The translations under genes were made by a program, and so were the position numbers. Positions 25,078 through 33,033 of a stretch of DNA of 33,033 nucleotides are shown piece by piece (positions within the stretch are counted from its first letter, which is position 1; each line of letters starts with the position of its first letter). Under the pieces are notes generated by a model. It did not search any database. It was not told the origin of the DNA and saw nothing but the letters and a program-made list of their open reading frames with translations. Source of the stretch: an uncultured Clostridia bacterium (GTDB taxonomy: Bacteria; Bacillota; Clostridia; Oscillospirales; Ruminococcaceae). The stretch covers positions 1 through 33,033 of the forward strand of contig CALXAM010000064.1 of assembly GCA_944386285.1 (NCBI GenBank). The letters are read 5' to 3'.

Positions 25078-26192
25078 TGAAAACACCATATTTTTTAGTC
25101 GACGAGAAAAAAGTGCGTGAAAACGCGCAGATTTTAGCCTCCGTCATGGAGAAAACCGGCTGCCGCATTTTGCTTGCGCAAAAGGCGTTTTCGATGTTTT
25201 CGATGTATCCGATGCTGCGAAGCTATCTTGCAGGCACCGCGGCCAGCGGGTTATATGAGGCAAAGCTTGGGCATGAGGAATTCGGCGGTGAAACGCACGT
25301 CTTTTCGGCGGCATACCGTCCGGATGAATTCGAAGAGATTGCCGAGATTGCCGATCATATCGTGTTCAATTCGCCGAATCAGCTGTTAACCTATGCGCCC
25401 ATTGCAAAGGCGCACGGCAAGCAGGTGGGTCTGCGGTTAAATCCCGAGTGTTCGACACAGGAAGGTCACGAGATCTATGATCCGTGTGCACCGGGCTCGC
25501 GCTTGGGAACAACAAGCGCGCAGTTTGACCGGTCGCTTATCCCGATGCTGGACGGCGTTCATATGCATACACTCTGCGAGCAGAATTCCGATGCGTTAGA
25601 GCAGACGGTAGCCGCACTCGAGGAGAAATTTTCCAACGTGCTTCATGCGGTCAAATGGGTGAACCTAGGCGGCGGCCATCACATCACACGTGCCGACTAT
25701 GACATCGACCGGCTTGTCCGTGTGATCGAGCATGTGCGTGATACATATGACGTGCAGGTTTATTTGGAGCCGGGTGAAGCAGTCGTATTAAACGCAGGTG
25801 TGCTCAAAACGACCGTGCTCGATTTGATCGAAAACAACGGCGTGCAGATTGCAATTCTCGACACCTCTGCGGCTTGCCATATGCCAGACGTTATCGAAAT
25901 GCCGTACCGTCCGCCGCTGATTGGCGCCGGCGAACCGAACGAAAAGAAATACACGTATCGTTTAGGCGGACCGACATGTTTGTCGGGTGATGTGATCGGC
26001 GACTATTCGTTTGATGCACCGCTTTCTATTGGTGATGAACTTACTTTTGGTGATATGGCGCTTTATACGATGGTCAAGACAAACACATTTAACGGTATGA
26101 TGCTGCCGTCGATTGCTGTTTTAAAAGAAGACGGTGAGATCAAATGTATTAAAACATTTGGCTACGAAGATTTTAAAAACAGATTGTCATAA
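25077..26192 (+). CDS. nspC: carboxynorspermidine/carboxyspermidine decarboxylase
   Basis: This 371-residue PLP enzyme of the alanine-racemase fold (fold III) would remove CO2 from carboxyspermidine to give spermidine. The Schiff-base lysine is K36 in LAQKAFS. NLGGGHHIT is the phosphate-binding glycine loop, YLEPGEA and PTCLSGDVIG are the C-terminal active-site motifs, and HTLCEQ is a hallmark of the CASDC/NspC branch compared with diaminopimelate decarboxylase. It is the last gene of the operon, overlapping the dehydrogenase by one base and followed by a terminator. The name follows the Vibrio enzyme; the actual chain length of its substrate is uncertain. Confidence 0.92.
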   Translation: MKTPYFLVDEKKVRENAQILASVMEKTGCRILLAQKAFSMFSMYPMLRSYLAGTAASGLYEAKLGHEEFGGETHVFSAAYRPDEFEEIAEIADHIVFNSPNQLLTYAPIAKAHGKQVGLRLNPECSTQEGHEIYDPCAPGSRLGTTSAQFDRSLIPMLDGVHMHTLCEQNSDALEQTVAALEEKFSNVLHAVKWVNLGGGHHITRADYDIDRLVRVIEHVRDTYDVQVYLEPGEAVVLNAGVLKTTVLDLIENNGVQIAILDTSAACHMPDVIEMPYRPPLIGAGEPNEKKYTYRLGGPTCLSGDVIGDYSFDAPLSIGDELTFGDMALYTMVKTNTFNGMMLPSIAVLKEDGEIKCIKTFGYEDFKNRLS

Positions 26193-26206
26193 AATAAATT
26201 TATTAT

Positions 26207-26247
26207 ACAGACAGGAATTGGATTGAATGATTTCTGTCTGTTTTTTT
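26207..26247 (+). terminator. terminator of the polyamine operon
   Basis: ACAGACAGGAAT (26207-26218) pairs with ATTTCTGTCTGT (26230-26241) and is followed by TTTTTT. Confidence 0.9.
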
Positions 26248-26262
26248 ACGCAAAAATGTACG

Positions 26263-26306
26263 ATTTAACGCAGATTTAACACACGTGCCGTTTTAGATTT
26301 AACGCA
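26263..26306 (+). promoter_or_regulatory. Pho box repeats controlling the pst operon
   Basis: ATTTAACGCA starts at 26263, ATTTAACACA at 26274 (exactly 11 bases later) and ATTTAACGCA again at 26297. Repeats at 11-base phase are the known layout for PhoB/PhoP-type regulators, and the matching regulator is encoded by this operon at 30537. The promoter -10 is unclear (TAAAGT at 26314 or TATGTC at 26319). Confidence 0.8.
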
Positions 26307-26372
26307 TCAACAGTAAAGTATGTCCTGTAAGCTAAAACAAAAGAAACAAGTGAACAAAGGAGTAACAGGACT

Positions 26373-27287
26373 ATGAAGAAAGGTTTTTTGAAAATTGGCG
26401 CAGTCATTGCAGCACTCGGTGTGATGACCGCAGCATTTGCTGGATGCAGCACAACAGAAGAAAATAACAGCAGCAACGGCGGCGACGCAGCAGCTACCAC
26501 CACAGGCAACATCAATGTTTGCTCCCGTGAAGATGGTTCGGGCACACGCGGTGCGTTCATCGAGCTTCTGGGTATTGAAGAAAAAGATGAATCCGGCGAA
26601 AAAGTAGATAGAACAATCGCAACAGCTGAGATCACAAACAGCACCGCTGTTATGCTGACCACAGTCGCAGGCAATAAACAGGCAATCGGTTACATCTCTT
26701 TAGGTTCTCTGTCCGACGACGTTAAAGCACTCAAAGTTGACGGCGCAGCACCGACAGCTGACGCAGTCAAAGACGGCAGTTACAAAGTATCCCGTCCGTT
26801 CAACATCGTTACAAAAGAGGGCAGCTCGAACCCGGCAGTTGATGACTTCATCGCATTCATCATGAGCGAAGAGGGTCAGAAAGTTGTTGAAGAAGAAGGC
26901 TGTATCAGCAATGGCAACAACGGCGCATTCACTTCGACAAATCCGACCGGTACCATCACTGTTGTAGGTTCTTCCTCGGTTTCTCCGGTCATGGAAAAAT
27001 TGATTGAAGCATATAACGCAATCAACAGCGGCCTTACCATTCAGCTCCAGACAAACGATTCCTCCACAGGCGTTTCCTCTGCAATCGACGGCACATGTGA
27101 CATCGGCATGGCTTCCCGTGAATTAAAAGATGAAGAAGTTTCACAGGGCGCAAAAGCAACGGTTATCGCAACGGATGGTATCGCAGTCATCGTTAACAAA
27201 GAGAACACATTCGACGATCTTACCTCTGAGCAGATCAAACAGATCTATATCGGTGAAATCACCACTTGGGATGAGCTCGCGAAATAA
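26373..27287 (+). CDS. pstS: phosphate-binding lipoprotein PstS with permuted lobes
   Basis: This 304-residue lipoprotein captures phosphate for the Pst transporter. The signal peptide ends in lipobox AFAGC (C25), followed by an N/G/T-rich linker. The first lobe carries SREDGSGTRGAF (51-62), AIGYISLGSL, VKALKVDG and SEEGQKVV, motifs that come last in classical PstS. The second lobe carries VVGSSSVSPVMEKL (197-210), CDIGMASREL, ATDGIAVIVN (266-275) and GEITTWDEL near the C-terminus, which are normally first. All phosphate-contact motifs are present, so binding should be intact. The whole protein is in one frame with no stop or break. AAAGGAG precedes the ATG. Confidence 0.93.
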   Translation: MKKGFLKIGAVIAALGVMTAAFAGCSTTEENNSSNGGDAAATTTGNINVCSREDGSGTRGAFIELLGIEEKDESGEKVDRTIATAEITNSTAVMLTTVAGNKQAIGYISLGSLSDDVKALKVDGAAPTADAVKDGSYKVSRPFNIVTKEGSSNPAVDDFIAFIMSEEGQKVVEEEGCISNGNNGAFTSTNPTGTITVVGSSSVSPVMEKLIEAYNAINSGLTIQLQTNDSSTGVSSAIDGTCDIGMASRELKDEEVSQGAKATVIATDGIAVIVNKENTFDDLTSEQIKQIYIGEITTWDELAK

Positions 27288-27324
27288 TGAAACGATCCCT
27301 TCTTTAAAAAAATAAAACGAACCC

Positions 27325-27367
27325 GCACAAAAACAGTCTGTCCATACTCACAGACTGTTTTGTGTGC
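27325..27367 (+). terminator. hairpin between pstS and pstC
   Basis: AAACAGTCTGT (27331-27341) pairs with ACAGACTGTTT (27350-27360), and outer bases extend the stem to GCACA/TGTGTGC. Only a short T-run follows. It probably lets part of the transcripts end after pstS, giving more binding protein than transporter. Confidence 0.65.
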
Positions 27368-27407
27368 ATAACAAAAGACTTATGATAAAGAAAGGAATAA
27401 TCTTAAC

Positions 27408-28259
27408 ATGAAGCAATGGAAAGAACGAATCATGCACGTAGTATTCTTACTGTTTGCATGTGCGTCGATTTGCGCGGTTGTTCTCATCTGCCTGTTCTTA
27501 TTTGCAAACGGCGTGCCCGCGATCGGAAAAATCGGTGTGTTTGATTTTCTGCTTGGAACCACGTGGCGTCCGGGAAATGATATTTACGGTATTTTCCCAA
27601 TGATCATTGGCAGTATTTATGTGACAGCAGGTGCGATCATCTTCGGCGTGCCGATCGGATTGCTTACCGCTGTGTTTATGGCACGGTTTTGTCCGAAACC
27701 GCTCTATAAAGTGTTAAAACCGGCAGTCAACCTGCTTGCGGGCATTCCGTCGATCGTATACGGATTCTTTGGTTTGGTGGTGATTGTACCGGCATTCCAG
27801 CAACTGTTCGGCACAAACGGCAAAGGCGTGCTCACCGCGTCAGTACTTTTGGGCATCATGATTCTGCCGACGATCATCAGTGTCGCAGAGTCGTCCATTC
27901 GTGCCGTACCCGAATCGTATTATGAGGGCTCGTTAGCGCTCGGTGCCACAAGAGAACGCAGTATGTTCCGTGCTGTTTTGCCGGCTGCAAAATCGGGTAT
28001 TATGTCAGGTATTATCCTGGGCATCGGCCGCGCCATCGGCGAAACGATGGCGGTCTGCATGATCGCAGGCAACCAGCCGGTCATCCCCGGAAGTGTGCTG
28101 GACGGTGTGCGTACTCTGACGGCAAACATTGTCATTGAACTTGGTTATGCACAGGGCTTACATAGAGAAGCGCTCATTGCAACCGGTGTGGTGCTGTTTG
28201 TGTTCATTCTCATCATTAACCTGCTCTTTTCCATTATGAAACGGAGGAAGTCGGCATGA
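27408..28259 (+). CDS. pstC: phosphate ABC transporter permease PstC
   Basis: This 283-residue inner-membrane permease has about six hydrophobic segments. IIFGVPIGLLTAVFMARF, then [21 protein letters not shown], and the cytoplasmic EAA-type loop YYEGSLALGATRERSMFRAVLPAAKSGI identify PstC and its contact with the ATPase. FANGVPAIGKIGVFDFLLGTTWRP is the usual N-terminal segment. Its end overlaps the pstA start (ATGA), consistent with a 1:1 heterodimer. Confidence 0.95.
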   Translation: MKQWKERIMHVVFLLFACASICAVVLICLFLFANGVPAIGKIGVFDFLLGTTWRPGNDIYGIFPMIIGSIYVTAGAIIFGVPIGLLTAVFMARFCPKPLYKVLKPAVNLLAGIPSIVYGFFGLVVIVPAFQQLFGTNGKGVLTASVLLGIMILPTIISVAESSIRAVPESYYEGSLALGATRERSMFRAVLPAAKSGIMSGIILGIGRAIGETMAVCMIAGNQPVIPGSVLDGVRTLTANIVIELGYAQGLHREALIATGVVLFVFILIINLLFSIMKRRKSA

Positions 28260-29131
28260 AGCAGCAACAAAAAAGATCGCTCAAAGCACAGATACTCAGC
28301 TATAAGCGTCATCCGGGCTCGTTTGTGGTATTTTTGCTGCTCTGTCTCGCAACGCTTCTGACAGCAGGCACATTTATTCTGCTGCTTGCGCATATCATTA
28401 TCAATGGCATCCCGAATTTATCGTTAGACCTGTTCTCCTTTGAATATACAAGTGATAATGCTTCGATGATGCCGGCAATTATCAACACGCTGTCTGTTAC
28501 GCTGCTCTCCTTGCTGGTGGCGGTTCCGGTTGGCATTTTTTCTGCAATTTATCTGACCGAATACGCGCGCCGCGGAAATAAATTTGTGTCGCTGGTACGT
28601 ATCACAGCAGAGACACTGTCCGGTATTCCGTCGATTGTCTATGGATTGTTCGGCTATTTGATGTTTAACATCTGGATGGGTGTCGGCTATTCGCTCATCT
28701 CCGGTGTGCTCACCATGGCAATCATGATTCTGCCGCTGATTATGCGCACCACTGAAGAAGCGATTCTGGCAGTTCCGGATCTTTACCGTGAGGGCAGCTT
28801 CGGTTTAGGTGCAGGCAGACTGCGCACCGTGTTTTCGGTGGTGCTGCCGGCAGCAGTCCCGGGTATTCTGGCAGGCGTCATCTTGGGTATCGGCCGTATC
28901 GTCGGTGAAACAGCGGCGCTGATGTTCACAGCAGGTACTGCAACGGAAATTGCAACCGGACTCGGCGATTCCGGCAGAACATTGTCCGTTCATATGTACA
29001 TGCTCTTAAACGAGGGCCTTCACATGAATGAAGCACATGCAACAGCAGTTGTGCTGCTGGTTTTGGTTGTCGGCATTAACGCACTGTCTGCCTTTGTTGC
29101 AAAACGAATTGGAAAGAGGGGAATGGCATGA
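28256..29131 (+). CDS. pstA: phosphate ABC transporter permease PstA
   Basis: This 291-residue second permease subunit has about six hydrophobic segments, with [34 protein letters not shown] and the ATPase-coupling loop [29 protein letters not shown]. The similar IPSIVYG segments of PstC and PstA reflect the shared origin of the two permeases. It overlaps pstC at its start and pstB at its end by four bases each. Confidence 0.95.
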   Translation: MKQQQKRSLKAQILSYKRHPGSFVVFLLLCLATLLTAGTFILLLAHIIINGIPNLSLDLFSFEYTSDNASMMPAIINTLSVTLLSLLVAVPVGIFSAIYLTEYARRGNKFVSLVRITAETLSGIPSIVYGLFGYLMFNIWMGVGYSLISGVLTMAIMILPLIMRTTEEAILAVPDLYREGSFGLGAGRLRTVFSVVLPAAVPGILAGVILGIGRIVGETAALMFTAGTATEIATGLGDSGRTLSVHMYMLLNEGLHMNEAHATAVVLLVLVVGINALSAFVAKRIGKRGMA

Positions 29132-29877
29132 GTAAGATTGAAGTACAAAATCTTGATTTATATTACGGAGAATTTCATGCACTCAAGCAGATCAACATGG
29201 AGTTCAAAGAAAACGAAGTTACCGCAATGATCGGTCCGTCCGGCTGCGGTAAATCTACACTGTTAAAATGCTTAAACCGGATGAATGATCTGGTGGAGGG
29301 CTGCCGCATTGAGGGAAATGTGCTGCTCGATGGTGAGGATGTTTACGGCGATATGGACGTAAACCTTTTGCGCAAACGCGTCGGTATGGTGTTCCAGAAA
29401 CCGAATCCGTTTCCGATGAGCATTTATGACAACATCGCATACGGTCCGCGTACCCACGGCATCCGTTCGCGTGCAAAGCTCGATGAAATCGTCGAAACAT
29501 CGCTGCGCCGTGCGGCAATCTGGGAGGAAACAAAAGATCAATTAAAGAAAAATGCACTGAGTATGTCGGGCGGTCAGCAGCAGCGCCTTTGCATCGCGCG
29601 TGCGCTTGCAGTTGAGCCGGAAGTACTGTTAATGGATGAACCGACAAGTGCACTTGATCCGATTTCCACCGCAAAGATTGAAGACCTTGCAGCGGAACTG
29701 AAAAAGGATTATACTATTATCATTGTAACACATAACATGCAGCAGGCTGTCCGTATTTCCGATACCACAGCGTTCTTCCTGCTGGGCGAAGTCATCGAGA
29801 TGGGTAAAACCGAGCAGGTGTTCTCGATGCCGAAAGAAAAACGTACAGAGGATTACATCACAGGGAGGTTCGGATAA
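29128..29877 (+). CDS. pstB: phosphate ABC transporter ATPase PstB
   Basis: This 249-residue ATPase drives phosphate import. Walker A is GPSGCGKST (36-44), then comes a Q-loop in [11 protein letters not shown], the ABC signature SMSGGQQQR, Walker [13 protein letters not shown] and the switch histidine in [10 protein letters not shown]. These, with the late motif EMGKTEQVF, are PstB-specific. The ATG overlaps pstA by four bases and the stop overlaps phoU by one. Confidence 0.96.
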   Translation: MSKIEVQNLDLYYGEFHALKQINMEFKENEVTAMIGPSGCGKSTLLKCLNRMNDLVEGCRIEGNVLLDGEDVYGDMDVNLLRKRVGMVFQKPNPFPMSIYDNIAYGPRTHGIRSRAKLDEIVETSLRRAAIWEETKDQLKKNALSMSGGQQQRLCIARALAVEPEVLLMDEPTSALDPISTAKIEDLAAELKKDYTIIIVTHNMQQAVRISDTTAFFLLGEVIEMGKTEQVFSMPKEKRTEDYITGRFG

Positions 29878-30527
29878 TGCGCAATCGTTTTGACCGTCAG
29901 CTTTTAAAACTGAATGAACAACTGATCACCATGGGTGCACTGTGTGAGGACGTTATCGCCGGTGCAGTAAAGCTTCTTTCCGCCGCAAACAGTGAAACGG
30001 TGGAAACCGTACTTGCAAAGGATAGTGAAATCGATCAGAAAGAGCGCGAGATCGAGTCACTGTGCATGAAGATTTTATTGCAGCAGCAGCCGGTTGCAAG
30101 AGATTTGCGCACCGTTTCGTCGGCACTTAAAATGATCTCCGACATGGAGCGTATCGGCGACCAGGCGGCTGATATTGCAGAAATTTCAATGCACATTGAA
30201 GGTGATTCAGTGCCCGGACAGGTGCACATTCATGATATGGCAGTTGCTGTCATCAAAATGGTGACCGACAGTGTCGATTCGTTTGTCAAAAAAGATCTTT
30301 CGCTGGCACATTCCGTCATGAAGTATGACGATGTAGTCGATGATCTGTTTATAAAAGTTCGTCGTGAACTGATTCAGATGATCAACGCCGACGAGCAAAA
30401 TGGTGAACGCTGTTTGGATCTTTTGATGATTGCAAAATACTTAGAGCGTATCGGCGACCATGCAACAAACGTTGCAGAATGGGTCGTTTATTCGATTACC
30501 GGTGCGCATGATACAGAAGTGGAGTAA
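29877..30527 (+). CDS. phoU: phosphate-signalling protein PhoU
   Basis: This 216-residue all-helical protein has two PhoU repeats. Each carries the metal-binding E/D-xxx-D pattern: MERIGDQAADIAE in the first and LERIGDHATNVAEW in the second. It links transporter state to PhoR and restrains the phosphate-starvation response when phosphate is ample. It is translationally coupled to pstB and followed nine bases later by phoB. Confidence 0.95.
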   Translation: MRNRFDRQLLKLNEQLITMGALCEDVIAGAVKLLSAANSETVETVLAKDSEIDQKEREIESLCMKILLQQQPVARDLRTVSSALKMISDMERIGDQAADIAEISMHIEGDSVPGQVHIHDMAVAVIKMVTDSVDSFVKKDLSLAHSVMKYDDVVDDLFIKVRRELIQMINADEQNGERCLDLLMIAKYLERIGDHATNVAEWVVYSITGAHDTEVE

Positions 30528-30536
30528 GGAAACGAC

Positions 30537-31226
30537 ATGATTTATCTTTTGGAGGATGACGATAGCATCCGTGAACTGGTTTGTTATACCCTGATACAAA
30601 TCGGGTGGGAAGCAAAAGGATTTTCGGCTCCGAGTGCTTTTTTTGAAGCGCTCAGACAAGAAACACCTGAACTCATCCTTCTGGATATCATGCTTCCTGA
30701 AGAAGACGGACTGAGTGTGTTAAAAAAACTGCGAGCGGCAAGTAAAACAAAGCATATCCCGGTCATGATGCTCACCGCAAAGGGGTCAGAGTATGACAAG
30801 GTAGTCGGACTTGATGCCGGTGCTGATGATTATCTTGCAAAACCGTTTGGTATGATGGAATTGACCGCACGCGTCAAGGCACTGTTGCGTCGGACTGTGC
30901 TCACAGAAGAAAAGCCGCAGGGGAAAAAGACATATCAGATTGACGGACTGTTTGTCGATCTGGCGCGTCATGTGGTGACAGTGAACCATGAGGAGATTGC
31001 TCTTACGTTTAAAGAGTTTGAACTGCTTTGTTTGCTTTTAGAAAATCGCGGCATTGTATTAAATCGTGATCAGATATTAAATCAGGTTTGGGGCTATTCA
31101 TTTGATGGTGAAAATCGCACAGTGGATGTCCATATCCGAACACTTCGTCAAAAGCTGGGTGCATGTGGTGCGTTGATTGAAACAGTGCGCGGCGTTGGAT
31201 ACAAAATTGACGGAGAACCTGTATGA
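30537..31226 (+). CDS. phoB: phosphate-regulon response regulator (PhoB/PhoP type)
   Basis: This 229-residue OmpR-family regulator has an acidic pocket (D7, D8), phospho-acceptor D50 in LILLDIMLPEEDG, T80 and K102 in the receiver domain, and a C-terminal winged helix with TFKEFELLCLLLENRG and RTVDVHIRTLRQKLG. AAGGAAA precedes the ATG. It lies after phoU without its own promoter and overlaps phoR by four bases. It should bind the Pho boxes at 26263-26306, creating positive feedback. Clostridial literature may call it phoP. Confidence 0.9.
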   Translation: MIYLLEDDDSIRELVCYTLIQIGWEAKGFSAPSAFFEALRQETPELILLDIMLPEEDGLSVLKKLRAASKTKHIPVMMLTAKGSEYDKVVGLDAGADDYLAKPFGMMELTARVKALLRRTVLTEEKPQGKKTYQIDGLFVDLARHVVTVNHEEIALTFKEFELLCLLLENRGIVLNRDQILNQVWGYSFDGENRTVDVHIRTLRQKLGACGALIETVRGVGYKIDGEPV

Positions 31227-32890
31227 CAAAACGAATTTTTCGAGTACTTGTATTAAGTGCTGCGATTGTTCTTGTGCTGAGCGTATGTATCTCTTACGCA
31301 GTGTTTGGTGTCTATTTTTCAGCACAAAATGAACGAGAGTTATTAACATGTGCGCAGATGGCAGCAGAGGGTGTATCGCTTTCGGGAACCGATTATCTTG
31401 AAAACGTGAACCTTTCAGGGACTATGCGGCTCACATGGATTGCAGCAGATGGCAAGGTGTTGTATGACTCAAAAGAGGATGAGAGCACGATGGAAAATCA
31501 TGCAGATCGTCCCGAGTTTCTCGAAGCGTTAAAAACAGGAACAGGTGTAAGCGATCGGTTGAGTGAAACCATTGGTGAAAAAACCGTCAATGCTGCCTGT
31601 CTTGTAGACGATGGAACAGTAATACGAGTTAGTGAAGAACAGCAATCGGTTTGGGGACTGTTTTTAAGTGCTGCTGTACCTCTCTTAATTGTGTTAAGTG
31701 GGTTGCTGCTGCTTTCTGCTCGATTTGCAAAGCGAGTGGCAAAAGCGTTAGTATCTCCGCTTTTGGCGATTGATTTTGAGCATCCTGAACGGATGGATGA
31801 ACCCTATGAAGAGTTATCTCTCATTTTGAGACAACTTTCTGAGCAAAATAAAAAAATCCGTGCACAGATGGAAACACTGCGCAGAAATCAGCAGGAATTT
31901 GCAGCGATTTCAGAAAACATGAGTGAGGGTATTGTTGTAGTCGGAAAGGATAAAGAGGTACTTTCGTACAATAGCAGTGCACTTAAGCTTCTTGGAACAG
32001 AAACGGTTACAGGAGCGAGTGTTTTAACGTTAAATCGCAGTGAGCCGTTTTTTGAAGCAGTGCAGAAAGCGCTTTCTGGTGAGCATTGCGAAAAGGAAAT
32101 GATGCATGACGAGCGTGTCTATCGACTAATTTCTAATCCGGTACTGGAGCAGGCACAGGTAGCTGGTGCGGTACTCATCATGCTCGACGTGACTGAGCAG
32201 GCAGAAAGCGAACGGCTCCGCCGTGAGTTTACTGCAAATGTGTCGCATGAGTTGAAAACGCCGCTCACATCAATTTCTGGTTATGCGGAGATCATTTCCT
32301 CGGGAATTGTAAAACCTGAGGATATCGGGCGTTTTTCTGGACGGATCTATGAAGAAGCGCAGCGGCTTATTCGGCTTGTGAATGATATTGTGAATTTGTC
32401 AAAGCTGGATGAGGGCGGTGTTGCACCGCAGAAGCAGGCAGTTTCTGTAGAAGAGCTCGTAGAAGGTATTGTGCGCGCAATGGAACCGGCGGCACAAAAA
32501 CGCGGCATCACACTGCATGTATCGGTACATTGGCAGACCATCTTTGGTGTGCGCGCAATTTTGGAAGAAATGATTCAGAACATGGTGGATAACGCCATCA
32601 AGTATAATAAAGAAAATGGCGAGGTTTTTGTGACGGTGGATCATGTCGACGATCAAACGCGTGTGATCGTACGTGACACCGGCATTGGCATTCCGCTTTC
32701 GGAGCAGGAGCGTGTGTTTGAACGGTTTTACCGGGTGGATAAATCACACTCCCGTGCAATCGGCGGAACCGGACTCGGCCTTTCGATCATCAAGCACGGT
32801 GCGCTGTTCCACGGGGGAAGCGTTTCGCTTTCGAGCGTTCCCGACCAGGGTACAACGATTACACTGCTGCTTCCGGATCAAGAATCATAA
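31223..32890 (+). CDS. phoR: phosphate-regulon sensor histidine kinase PhoR
   Basis: This 555-residue membrane kinase has transmembrane segments at about 8-30 and 143-165 around a short extracytoplasmic domain (31-142), a HAMP-like linker and a PAS domain (about 225-325, beginning ISENMSEGIVVV). The HisKA region FTANVSHELKTPLTSISGYAE places the phosphorylated histidine at 342. The ATPase has the N box with N457 (IQNMVDNAIKYN), G1 DTGIGIP, the F box VFERFYRVDKSHS and G2 GTGLGLSIIKHG. It is the last gene of the pst operon and is coupled to phoB by overlap. Confidence 0.93.
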   Translation: MTKRIFRVLVLSAAIVLVLSVCISYAVFGVYFSAQNERELLTCAQMAAEGVSLSGTDYLENVNLSGTMRLTWIAADGKVLYDSKEDESTMENHADRPEFLEALKTGTGVSDRLSETIGEKTVNAACLVDDGTVIRVSEEQQSVWGLFLSAAVPLLIVLSGLLLLSARFAKRVAKALVSPLLAIDFEHPERMDEPYEELSLILRQLSEQNKKIRAQMETLRRNQQEFAAISENMSEGIVVVGKDKEVLSYNSSALKLLGTETVTGASVLTLNRSEPFFEAVQKALSGEHCEKEMMHDERVYRLISNPVLEQAQVAGAVLIMLDVTEQAESERLRREFTANVSHELKTPLTSISGYAEIISSGIVKPEDIGRFSGRIYEEAQRLIRLVNDIVNLSKLDEGGVAPQKQAVSVEELVEGIVRAMEPAAQKRGITLHVSVHWQTIFGVRAILEEMIQNMVDNAIKYNKENGEVFVTVDHVDDQTRVIVRDTGIGIPLSEQERVFERFYRVDKSHSRAIGGTGLGLSIIKHGALFHGGSVSLSSVPDQGTTITLLLPDQES

Positions 32891-32974
32891 AAAAACACCG
32901 TATCCCAATTGAACCGCCCCAGATTGTGCAGACAGCACAAAAAGAGCCCCCTGTGCGGGAATATTAGGTTTTAG

Positions 32975-33017
32975 CAGGAGTGGCGCAGCGTCAGCGGCGC
33001 CACTCCTGTTTTGCTTT
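32975..33017 (+). terminator. terminator of the pst-phoBR operon
   Basis: A 12-bp GC-rich perfect stem CAGGAGTGGCGC / GCGCCACTCCTG (32975-32986 with 32997-33008) is followed by TTTTGCTTT, 85 bases after phoR. Confidence 0.9.
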
Positions 33018-33033
33018 GGATACGCTCGTGATT

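Noticed and set aside
26373..27287. PstS as an assembly error or frameshifted gene fusion
   Set aside because: The frame is continuous with one signal peptide, one linker and one copy of each lobe, and normal operon order follows.
1..33033. CRISPR arrays, tRNA or rRNA genes, insertion sequences
   Set aside because: No regularly spaced repeats, cloverleaf-like sequences, transposase frames or terminal repeats were seen.

Overview
The window looks like a chromosome segment of a low-to-medium GC Gram-positive gut Clostridia bacterium, probably of the Ruminococcaceae/Oscillospiraceae group. The reasons are strong AGGAGG-type ribosome binding sites, TTGACA/TATAAT promoters, many lipoprotein signals, an LPXTG-like wall anchor (SPDTG), a Bacillus-type xpt, and a pst-phoU-phoBR block typical of Firmicutes. 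This placement is inferred from gene content; no rRNA or tRNA gene is present.

Layout. 1-1184: a DinG/XPD-like helicase, cut by the window edge on the left and ending abruptly before its last helicase motifs. 1314-4723: a TetR-regulated operon of a CrtI-like FAD oxidoreductase and an FNR/2Fe-2S reductase. 4724-8350: an AT-rich stretch with a trans-aconitate-methyltransferase-like gene, a perfect 54-bp palindrome and a family 3 beta-glycosidase. 8389-14115 (minus): a large wall-anchored GH85 endo-beta-N-acetylglucosaminidase preceded by a translationally coupled 49-codon ORF. 14216-16345 (minus): a TetR regulator and MATE transporter. 16452-17045: xpt. 17234-19411: four small secreted lipoproteins that look like diverged relatives. 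19424-19826: a promoter, about 370 nt of highly structured RNA and a strong terminator. 19863-26192: six polyamine genes. 26263-32890: Pho boxes and pstS-pstC-pstA-pstB-phoU-phoB-phoR.

How the genes work together. The polyamine operon encodes arginine decarboxylase and agmatinase (arginine to putrescine) followed by two separate ways to add an aminopropyl group: AdoMet decarboxylase with spermidine synthase, and carboxy(nor)spermidine dehydrogenase with its decarboxylase. Only 36 nt separate the upstream terminator from the first gene, so the leader RNA may control the operon by attenuation. The phosphate operon ends with its own two-component system and begins with 11-bp-phased Pho boxes, a self-reinforcing phosphate-starvation circuit. 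Its PstS has its two lobes in swapped order compared with classical PstS. The GH85 enzyme and GH3 glycosidase suggest use of host or dietary glycans.

Most worth checking: the structured RNA and attenuator before the polyamine genes, the double spermidine pathway, the permuted PstS, the lipoprotein array, the short ORF coupled to GH85, and the 54-bp palindrome.
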